NCBI GenBank assembly: GCA_031289865.1
Contig: JAITOQ010000036.1
Coordinates: 1 to 5,260 of the forward strand
DNA length: 5,260 nt
Direction: 5' to 3'
Origin: Clostridiales bacterium
GTDB lineage: Bacteria; Bacillota; Clostridia; Christensenellales; JAISNN01
The translations under genes and the position numbers were made by a program. Every line of letters begins with the position of its first letter. Position 1 is the stretch's first letter. The notes under the pieces were generated by a model. That model worked only from the letters and a program-made list of their open reading frames with translations, was not told where the DNA came from and did not search any database. This document shows positions 1 to 5,260 of the stretch, in pieces.

Positions 1-1374
1 AAATGTTATCGAGGTGAGATTATAAAAATACGCAAATGAATTGCTCCAAATCTCAATCAATGTCGACGGCAGCGCAATACTGCGCACTGTCCCGTTTGTG
101 CCGTTAAATAAACTGTAAAAATTATAATCGGCTTTTGTAATCCCCTCGGCAATCACGATATCTGCTCCGATATCGCCCGTCAATGAGACGATATTTGTCA
201 CGGGGTTGTCATAGAGAATCCCGTCTAATATCTTGTATCCCGTATTTCCGGCGGCAACAGTCACCCCGCGCACCCCAAAAAACGCGTTTGAGATGATCGT
301 CGTCACTGCGGACGGAATTTCAAAGTCACAAAGTAGCGTCCCGGAAAACGCGTAAGAGCCTATGTACACAAGATTGACCGCGCCGCTAAAGCCGATAGTC
401 GTAAGCCTTGACGCGCCGTAAAAAGCGTTGCTCTCTATCCGAAGTACGCTTGACGGAATAGTGACGGTCGTAACGGACGAATTATAGAACGCACGGAAGC
501 CGATCGCCGTAATCCCGTCGGAAATCACAACGTTTGTATCCGTCCCGATATACGCAAGTAGGACATTGTTTGAATTGATGACAAAATCACCGGTCAATTC
601 CCCCCTCTCGAAAATCTGCTGACCGTAACCGCTAAAGACGCTCGCATAAGCCGCCTTTGACCCGTTCGGAACGATGAGAATCACTCCTCCCGCAAAATAA
701 TAATATAAAGTATCCTCCTCCGAAAACGCCGGCGGTGTTGCCATCAAAAATTCTACCGTGCGGAAAGAATAATTGTCGTTATTTGTCCTCGGAAACGCAT
801 CTCTGCCTATCGCCGTAATATATGCCGGAATGACAACGTGACTGCCTTTTCCGATATATCGGAGGAGGGTCGTTCCGTCGCTCGCCAAGACGTATTTTCC
901 GTCGATAAGGTTTGACTCCTCAACCAAAACAACCCGATTGCCCTCCCCGAATATCTCCTCGTATATCGCGTAAGTTCCGTTCGGAATCAGTACGATTGGA
1001 TAATTGATCCCGTTGTTCATCAAAGAGTTGTTTAGTGATTTTGGAATATCGTTTGCATTTGTCCAACCCAGAGCCAAGATAGCCGCATCAAACGCATACC
1101 ACCCGATATACTTCACGCTTGTCGGCAAGGACAGCAAAAGACTATCCGATCCGAAATAAAGTCCGCGGTTTTCAATCGTTTCAAGAGTACTTACACCCTC
1201 AAAGACGACCGACTCGACGCTACTACAACCGTCAAAAGCATATCTCCCTATCGTCCTTACGGTAGACGGTATCACGACGCTCCGCAAGATATTGGAATTT
1301 TTACTAAACGCATTGTTTTGTATCTTTGTCACGGGCTTTCCGTCGACGGAAGCGGCTATGACAAAATCGGCGTT
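1..1374 (-). repeat. BspA-type leucine-rich repeat array (residues about 645-1102, continues beyond window)
   Basis: Nine AF/SF landmarks of the BspA/TpLRR repeat are seen at residues 666-667, 690-691, 738-739, 837-838, 939-940, 961-962, 986-987, 1008-1009 and 1090-1091. Most are preceded by IPSxVxxI or IxxIG and followed by xGC/xGA and a strand such as LTTIGF or VESVVF. The spacing is 22-25 residues in the tight runs (666-691 and 939-1009), with larger insertions between 739-837, 838-939 and 1009-1090. The last visible residues, LTSITF at 1097-1102, are the middle of a repeat, so the array continues past the window. Confidence 0.85.
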
Positions 1375-3306
1375 ATCTCCAAAATACTCATAAAACGCAT
1401 AAGTGCCGTCGGTCAGCCTTTGATACTGACTGATTTTGGCATAATCTCCACCCGTTATCGCGCTGTCGTACGGGGATAGCGAAGCGGTAATTTTTTCGTT
1501 CTCCGTGCGGATAAGCGAATACGAAAAGGAATTTGGACCATGCACGGCTATCATCAAGACAATCTTGCCGATCGCCGATTGAAAATCAAGATATTCGTCG
1601 TTATCTTCACCGAATATCGGTAAAAACACGCGCTCAAATTCTCCTTGCGAAAGCTCCGCGCTCAAAAGCGGATATTCCGCGCCGTTTAACGACATAGCAA
1701 GGAGCTTAAGATCAAGCTTTGTAAGTTCCTTGAGCTTTGTCATATCCGCGCCCGCGATTCCGCTGTTTTCGATAATCGTATTGATTCCGTCTAATACCTC
1801 GCTCCGCGCCGTAAACTCCGCCGCTCCCGTTTCGTCCGGAAATTCAATCTCGGGAACCGTCGCGTAGTCAAAGACCGCGGCAAGCGACAAGCCTAAGGAA
1901 ATAGATTCTACGTCGTCATAATACACTCCCGTGACCCCGGACAAAAAGAGCGAGGATATCTTTCCGCCGCTCACGTTGACCGTAAAGGACAGACGCGACG
2001 CGTTAAATATATCCGCAATCGACGGGTCTTCTCCCTCACGAACCAAATACTCCTTGACAAGCTCTATCACCTCGGCGTGATTTATCGTCAAAACATATGT
2101 GGACGTCGCGCCGCTTGTACTCACTTCGCGGAGAAACAACGGCGAATTTACGATGTCTGTGAAGCTTGAGTTTTCGCTCAAACCGTAACGCTCGAGTATA
2201 TCGTCCAAAAAGCTTTCGGCGTCCTCTAAGGGCTCGTTAGCTTCGGTAGAATCTTCGCCCCCCGACACCCCGTACGTTACCGCGTTGTAATAAAGGCGGA
2301 TAAGAGATTTTACAATCGCGCCGAAGTCCTTTTCTACTCCCGCCGCGCCCGAATAAAGCTCGACAAGGTCGGTAAGAGAGCGAACCGTCGAATAAAGCTT
2401 TGCGTTTTGACCGTCTAACCCGTTCCCGAGAAACAACAGTCCCAAAAACGCGCTATCGGCGTAAATATCCCCGTCTTTCCAATATATGCCCTCGTCAAAC
2501 TCATAGAGACCGTCGCGGTTGTCGACCTCCCAGCTCCCGACAAAAGCACCGTACGGATCTATCGCACGGTTGACCGCGTGAAGCGACGCGTTCGCCCTAA
2601 TGATAGCGTCGTAACCGGTCTCTTGATCGGCAAAATCCTCTTCGGAAATCAATGAGCTTAGGTAAGAATTTTTATAGGTTTGCCGATATTCCGCGCTGAT
2701 ATTCGCGTTTAAATACTCGCTCTCAAAGCTGTTTTTAAACGCGTTTTCGAGCGCGCCGTCGATAGAATCGACGTAAGACGGCGAAACCCCGACATAAATG
2801 CTCCCAAATCTGAAGCCGGCGTTACCCGACCCCTTGACGCTGTTTATGTAATTTGTAGTGATTAAAGGAATCCTTGTACCGGTCGGAAGGACTGATTTTA
2901 TCTTGACGCTGATTTTTAACAGCGTTTGATTTTGAGCCGCTTCGCCGAACCCCGCCGACCGCCATGCAATATACAGTGTATCGCCGTCTTTCACCACGCC
3001 GAACACCTCGTCCGCATCGACCGCCGTAAATACCTTGGTGTAGCCTAAATATTCCGTCGAACCGGTCGGAAGATTTATACCGACGTCAAACTCCTCCAAG
3101 CTACCGCCCGTCAAGCGCAGCTCGAGCTCGATAGTGTCGCCCGCGTTTGCCGTGTAGTCGGAGATATATAATTCGGTATCCCCCGATTGAGCATACGACG
3201 CGTTCGCAAAGGGCAATACCCACGCCCCGAACACCGTCGCAAGTACCGCGAAACACATCGCGTACAACAAAACTAACCATTTCTGTCTTTTTTGAGTTCT
3301 TCCCAT
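1..3306 (-). CDS. Secreted/surface BspA-type leucine-rich repeat protein with N-terminal cohesin-like domain (3' end outside window)
   Basis: The frame is open from ATG at 3306 to base 1 (1102 codons, no stop seen), so the C-terminus is missing. Residues 1-9 are basic, 10-33 are hydrophobic and 34-41 (ANASYAQS) look like a signal peptidase I site, so export is expected. Residues 44-173 resemble a cohesin/CBM-type beta-sandwich: AGDTIELELRL at 55-65, FDVGINLP from 73 and LLKISVKIKS at 129-138 match its usual strand pattern. Residues 176-640 are not recognised; within them 404-490 (TINH, FTVNVSGGKISSL, PEIEFPD) has the look of a LolA/LppX-like lipoprotein beta-sheet, a weak impression. From about 645 on, BspA-type LRRs (pattern IPxxVxxIGxxAFxxC) repeat to the edge. 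BspA-like proteins of this kind usually act in adhesion or binding at the cell surface. No dockerin partner, LPXTG or other anchor is visible, but the anchor would lie in the missing part. The start is fixed by a strong Shine-Dalgarno sequence. Confidence 0.88.
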   Translation of the reverse strand, partial: MGRTQKRQKWLVLLYAMCFAVLATVFGAWVLPFANASYAQSGDTELYISDYTANAGDTIELELRLTGGSLEEFDVGINLPTGSTEYLGYTKVFTAVDADEVFGVVKDGDTLYIAWRSAGFGEAAQNQTLLKISVKIKSVLPTGTRIPLITTNYINSVKGSGNAGFRFGSIYVGVSPSYVDSIDGALENAFKNSFESEYLNANISAEYRQTYKNSYLSSLISEEDFADQETGYDAIIRANASLHAVNRAIDPYGAFVGSWEVDNRDGLYEFDEGIYWKDGDIYADSAFLGLLFLGNGLDGQNAKLYSTVRSLTDLVELYSGAAGVEKDFGAIVKSLIRLYYNAVTYGVSGGEDSTEANEPLEDAESFLDDILERYGLSENSSFTDIVNSPLFLREVSTSGATSTYVLTINHAEVIELVKEYLVREGEDPSIADIFNASRLSFTVNVSGGKISSLFLSGVTGVYYDDVESISLGLSLAAVFDYATVPEIEFPDETGAAEFTARSEVLDGINTIIENSGIAGADMTKLKELTKLDLKLLAMSLNGAEYPLLSAELSQGEFERVFLPIFGEDNDEYLDFQSAIGKIVLMIAVHGPNSFSYSLIRTENEKITASLSPYDSAITGGDYAKISQYQRLTDGTYAFYEYFGDNADFVIAASVDGKPVTKIQNNAFSKNSNILRSVVIPSTVRTIGRYAFDGCSSVESVVFEGVSTLETIENRGLYFGSDSLLLSLPTSVKYIGWYAFDAAILALGWTNANDIPKSLNNSLMNNGINYPIVLIPNGTYAIYEEIFGEGNRVVLVEESNLIDGKYVLASDGTTLLRYIGKGSHVVIPAYITAIGRDAFPRTNNDNYSFRTVEFLMATPPAFSEEDTLYYYFAGGVILIVPNGSKAAYASVFSGYGQQIFERGELTGDFVINSNNVLLAYIGTDTNVVISDGITAIGFRAFYNSSVTTVTIPSSVLRIESNAFYGASRLTTIGFSGAVNLVYIGSYAFSGTLLCDFEIPSAVTTIISNAFFGVRGVTVAAGNTGYKILDGILYDNPVTNIVSLTGDIGADIVIAEGITKADYNFYSLFNGTNGTVRSIALPSTLIEIWSNSFAYFYNLTSITF
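487..993 (-). repeat. Two diverged copies of a 60-64 residue LRR insertion module
   Basis: Copy 1 runs over residues about 772-838 and copy 2 over about 877-940. Each starts with a strand and PNG turn (VLIPNG around P775; LIVPNG around P880), then an aromatic helix (YAIYEEIF; AAYASVF), a linker, and the strand pair LLRYIGKGSHVVIP / LLAYIGTDTNVVIS. Each ends in ITAIGRDAF / ITAIGFRAF. Conserved positions (PNG, Y, F, LL.YIG, VVI, ITAIG, AF) line up with only short gaps, which indicates duplication of a block of about 105 residues inside the LRR region. Confidence 0.65.
2790..3177 (-). other. Cohesin-like beta-sandwich domain (residues about 44-173)
   Basis: The order of segments fits the cohesin/carbohydrate-binding superfamily: an N-terminal strand plus AGDTIELELRLTGG (55-68), FDVGINLP (73-80), a central GDTLYIAW strand, LLKISVKIKS (129-138) followed by the typical PTGTRIPL turn, and a closing strand FGSIYVGVS (167-175). 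The length of about 130 residues is usual. Such domains in gut bacteria also occur outside true cellulosomes, so dockerin binding is not implied. The assignment is from pattern memory, without a profile search. Confidence 0.5.
3190..3306 (-). other. Predicted signal peptide (residues 1-39)
   Basis: The N-terminus has basic residues (R3, K6, R7, K9), then a hydrophobic core of about 23 residues from W10 to F33, then small residues. Cleavage is plausible after ANA (residue 36) or SYA (residue 39). There is no lipobox cysteine after the core; the only early cysteine (C18) is inside it, so a lipoprotein is unlikely. Confidence 0.8.
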
Positions 3307-3310
3307 ACCG

Positions 3311-3319
3311 TCACCTCTC
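3311..3319 (-). promoter_or_regulatory. Strong Shine-Dalgarno sequence of the LRR gene
   Basis: On the minus strand GAGAGGTGA is followed by CGGT and then ATG. The GAGG core ends 7 nt before the start codon, which is close to ideal spacing. It fixes the start at 3306 and contrasts with the divergent gene, which has no such site. Confidence 0.85.
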
Positions 3320-3352
3320 GCTTTTTATAGATTTTAAGAAAGTTATAAAATT

Positions 3353-3381
3353 ATAATATCACATTTTCAAAAAAAAGACAA
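3353..3381 (-). promoter_or_regulatory. Sigma-70-type promoter of the LRR gene
   Basis: Minus strand: -35 TTGTCT (3381-3376), a 17-nt spacer and -10 TATTAT (3358-3353), with a TG one base upstream (3361-3360) making an extended -10. Transcription would start near 3346 and give a leader of about 40 nt. A perfect TATAAT lies 3 nt further on (3355-3350), but its spacing to TTGTCT is 20 nt, so it is a less likely -10. Confidence 0.6.
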
Positions 3382-3402
3382 CTCTTTTACGGAAAAAATT
3401 CA

Positions 3403-3431
3403 TTGATAGAACTAATAAATTATATTAAAAT
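3403..3431 (+). promoter_or_regulatory. Possible upstream promoter of the hydrolase gene
   Basis: TTGATA (3403-3408), a 17-nt spacer and TAAAAT (3426-3431) match sigma-70 boxes well. Transcription would start near 3438 and give a leader of about 59 nt that contains the inverted repeat 3445-3468. There is no TG extension, and the region is AT-rich, so chance matches are easy. It is an alternative or addition to the proximal promoter at 3462-3490. Confidence 0.35.
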
Positions 3432-3444
3432 GACGGGCTTATAG

Positions 3445-3468
3445 AAAGCAATTTTAAATCATTGCTTT
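3445..3468 (+). promoter_or_regulatory. Inverted repeat overlapping the -35 box: candidate operator
   Basis: AAAGCAAT (3445-3452) and ATTGCTTT (3461-3468) are exact reverse complements with an 8-nt AT-rich centre. The right arm contains the whole -35 element TTGCTT (3462-3467) of the proximal promoter, so a protein bound here would compete with RNA polymerase. Beyond the arms, flanking AG/CT bases extend the symmetry if one extra T is allowed. It is not a terminator, because the stem is weak and has no following U-tract. The type of regulator cannot be told from the sequence. Confidence 0.5.
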
Positions 3469-3490
3469 TCTCTCTGCCGTATGCTATAAT
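3462..3490 (+). promoter_or_regulatory. Extended -10 promoter placed for a leaderless transcript
   Basis: -35 TTGCTT (3462-3467), a 17-nt spacer and a perfect -10 TATAAT (3485-3490) with TG one base upstream (3482-3483). The usual start is 7 bases after the last T of the -10, which is 3497, exactly the A of the hydrolase ATG. No Shine-Dalgarno sequence lies between. Confidence 0.65.
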
Positions 3491-3496
3491 GTCGGT

Positions 3497-5260
3497 ATGG
3501 AAAAACTTTTTATCGATTGTCCGCATACAGACTATTATTGCACATGGCAGGTCATGGAATGGCTGCCCGACCATACGCCGGACAAGACCTTGACCGTGCG
3601 CGACATTCTATCGCATGAGGGGTTGTTCGGTGAAAACGGGATTGCAGTCAGTATGCACGAGGAGCCGCGGGGGGACTTGATTTTTTTGGTGGACGACGGT
3701 TGGGATTTGAGGGACAGCTGCGGAAAAACGCGTGAGGAATCCGAATGGTTTCGTCCTTATGTCGGCGGTTGTCAGATAGGCGCGGACAAGTTTCCAAACT
3801 ACGGCAATACCCCGGCCGAACGGCTGAAAACCCTCTCCGACAATGTAAAAAAACTCGGTTGGCGCGGTTTGGGACTGTGGATAAGTCCGACGGTCGCGTA
3901 TGCCGAAGAGATCGAGGACAAGGACGCGGACTTTAAAGAATATTGGTCGCGCCGTCTCTCGTGGAGCTTGTCCGCAAACGTCTTGTATTGGAAAATCGAT
4001 TGGGGAGATTATGATATTTCCGACAAGCACAAAGCCCTTTTATACGACTTAAAAAAAGAGATCTATCCCTCGCTTCTTCTCGAAAATGCGTTCATTCGCG
4101 CACCGCTGAACAAGCGCGGTCGGGAGGGGCTTTTTACACAAGCCGCAAGCCGTTTTCGCCTCGGTTATTCGGACATTTTCCGTACCTACGACGTCACATA
4201 TCCCCTCTCTATACCGACGACACTCTCGCGTGTTGCCTCACTCCTCCGCTATCCTACAAAGAGCGGCGGCTACATAAACGCGGAGGACGAGCTTTATCTC
4301 TCCTCCGCACTCGGACTTAGCTTTGGGGTCATGCGCTACGGTATCGGCGACGCGCCCGCAACCTCTCCTCCCAACGTCGCATACGGGGGTTCGGGGGTTT
4401 TCCCGACGACGCGCCCCGCACGAAAACAGCTTGACGAGGTAATCCGCGCCGTAAATTTACATAAAATCGCGCCGCCCTTTAGGGCTAATATCGGCGCAAC
4501 CTACCTCTCAAAGGAAAAAAACACCGACCGTTGGAAATTTACTCCAGATCAGAGTTGGAAGCCCTACTGCAAAAAGGAATTTATCGCGCAAAGCGCGCCG
4601 CGCATAATCGCAAGAAACGTAAACCCGCCCGTTTTTACCGACCAAAGCGCGCTCTACACCGCCGAAAGACATTCGGCTAAAGCCGTCGATACGACCGATA
4701 CAATGCCCTATCTCGCCGCATCGAGAAACCCTAACGGCACGTTGGTCATCGCCGCGCTCGGAAGAGTCACCCCCGAAAAGGGCTATTTTAAAGCTCCCGC
4801 CGACGTCCGTTGGGAGGTCGGCGCGATAGGCGGCGACCTTGCCGTACTCGGATATTTTTCCCGTCTGACCGTGTATTTTGACGAATCTCTAACGGGTAGA
4901 AAAATCTACGCAAGCGACCTAAAACGGCTCGAAAACGGCGGTATAGAAACGAAAAATTCCGACGGCTTTCCCCCCGATAATAGCACGGAAACACGCGGCA
5001 TAGAGAGAGAAATCACCGACCTCGTTTCCCCCGACGGACATGCGCTTGTCATAGACGGCGAATTCATCGAACAGCTCTGCAAAAACTCCGTCGGCGACTG
5101 TTCCGAACCCGCGGTTTTGATTCGCTTTGAGGGCGAAAAAAGCGTTCCTCCCGTTTCCGCTGCGATCCCCAAAACCCCTCCTTTCTATAGGACGTTTACC
5201 CTCGCGCTAAAGCTCGCCGCCGCCGTATTTGTCAAAATCAAAGAGAAAAAGCACGAGAAA
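3497..5260 (+). CDS. Clan GH-D-like (alpha-galactosidase-like) glycoside hydrolase, no signal peptide (3' end at or beyond window edge)
   Basis: 588 codons are open to the edge. The basic tail KIKEKKHEK suggests the stop is close. Residues 12-330 read as a (beta/alpha)8 barrel of GH27/GH36 style: YYCTWQ (13-18, strand 1), LIFLVDDGWD (61-70, strand 2), GWRGLGLWISP (121-131, strand 3), YWKIDWGDYD (164-173, strand 4), LLLENA (193-198, strand 5), FRTYDVTYPLSIPTTL (228-243, strand 6) and NAEDELYLSSALG (261-273, strand 7). By analogy D168 is the likely nucleophile, D232 the likely acid/base, and D66/D67 and K166 bind sugar. Residues from about 365 to 548 form a C-terminal beta-rich domain. The N-terminal beta-sandwich usual in GH36 is absent. 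With no signal peptide, a cytoplasmic retaining alpha-galactosidase or related activity is expected; the substrate is unknown. ATG 3497 is chosen because the next in-frame ATG (M20) would remove strand 1, and a stop lies in frame at 3455 with no ATG, GTG or TTG between. Leucine codon use changes near codon 170-180. Confidence 0.78.
   Translation, partial: MEKLFIDCPHTDYYCTWQVMEWLPDHTPDKTLTVRDILSHEGLFGENGIAVSMHEEPRGDLIFLVDDGWDLRDSCGKTREESEWFRPYVGGCQIGADKFPNYGNTPAERLKTLSDNVKKLGWRGLGLWISPTVAYAEEIEDKDADFKEYWSRRLSWSLSANVLYWKIDWGDYDISDKHKALLYDLKKEIYPSLLLENAFIRAPLNKRGREGLFTQAASRFRLGYSDIFRTYDVTYPLSIPTTLSRVASLLRYPTKSGGYINAEDELYLSSALGLSFGVMRYGIGDAPATSPPNVAYGGSGVFPTTRPARKQLDEVIRAVNLHKIAPPFRANIGATYLSKEKNTDRWKFTPDQSWKPYCKKEFIAQSAPRIIARNVNPPVFTDQSALYTAERHSAKAVDTTDTMPYLAASRNPNGTLVIAALGRVTPEKGYFKAPADVRWEVGAIGGDLAVLGYFSRLTVYFDESLTGRKIYASDLKRLENGGIETKNSDGFPPDNSTETRGIEREITDLVSPDGHALVIDGEFIEQLCKNSVGDCSEPAVLIRFEGEKSVPPVSAAIPKTPPFYRTFTLALKLAAAVFVKIKEKKHEK

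Noticed and set aside
1..3306. Possible frameshift or pseudogene in the LRR gene
   Set aside because: A codon-by-codon reading from 3306 to 1 gives 1102 sense codons, and the LRR and domain motifs keep one frame throughout.
3147..3356. 69-codon plus-strand frame across the LRR gene start and its promoter
   Set aside because: Antisense shadow of the signal peptide region. The product is low-complexity (R, T, P rich) and has no recognisable motif.
3343..3356. TTATAA-AA-TTATAA repeat at the LRR promoter
   Set aside because: Each TTATAA is itself a palindrome in AT-only DNA and overlaps the -10 region, so symmetry here is expected by composition and is not evidence for an operator.
3554..3556. 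Internal ATG (M20) as the true hydrolase start, preceded by GGCAGG
   Set aside because: It would delete barrel strand 1 (YYCTWQ), which the family needs. The GGCAGG match to a Shine-Dalgarno sequence is poor.
3745..3936. 63-codon plus-strand frame within the hydrolase
   Set aside because: Out-of-frame shadow over barrel strand 3. The arginine-rich product is typical of a shifted frame.
3608..4030. Open 140-codon frame on the minus strand inside the hydrolase gene
   Set aside because: It is codon-aligned with the hydrolase and stays open only because this part of the gene has no TTA, CTA or TCA sense codons. It ends at the CTA of L38, lacks a ribosome binding site signal and has no protein-like pattern.
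4788..5172. Two overlapping minus-strand frames near the right edge
   Set aside because: They lie wholly inside the hydrolase coding region, overlap each other in different frames and have no start signals. The sense frame has clear protein features.

Overview
The window holds two long protein genes that point away from each other, and both run off the window. They are separated by a 190-bp AT-rich intergenic region (3307-3496). No RNA gene, mobile element, CRISPR array or complete operon is visible. Both coding regions stay open in the standard genetic code from their start codon to the window edge (1102 and 588 codons), so neither is broken inside the window.

Left gene (minus strand, 3306 to 1): a secreted or surface protein of more than 1102 residues. 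It has an N-terminal signal peptide, a cohesin-like beta-sandwich (about 44-173), some 450 residues that I do not recognise, and then a BspA-type leucine-rich repeat region (about 645 onward) with at least nine repeats that continue past the window. It has a strong Shine-Dalgarno sequence and a good extended -10 promoter giving a leader of about 40 nt.

Right gene (plus strand, 3497 to the edge): a protein without a signal peptide that reads as a (beta/alpha)8-barrel glycoside hydrolase related to the alpha-galactosidase clan (GH-D: GH27/GH36), followed by a C-terminal beta-rich domain. Its start has no Shine-Dalgarno sequence. An extended -10 promoter lies so close to the ATG that the predicted first transcribed base is the A of the ATG, that is, a leaderless mRNA. 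An 8-bp inverted repeat covers the -35 box of this promoter and looks like an operator.

Organism: BspA-type LRR surface proteins, a strong GAGGTGA ribosome binding site and sigma-70-like promoters with TG-extended -10 boxes suggest a Bacillota/Clostridia-like bacterium, probably host- or gut-associated and possibly uncultured. No taxonomic marker gene is present, so this is an inference. A joint role is also inferred only: the LRR protein would face the outside (adhesion or substrate binding), while the hydrolase would cut galactoside-like oligosaccharides in the cytoplasm. Sharing an intergenic region does not prove a functional link.
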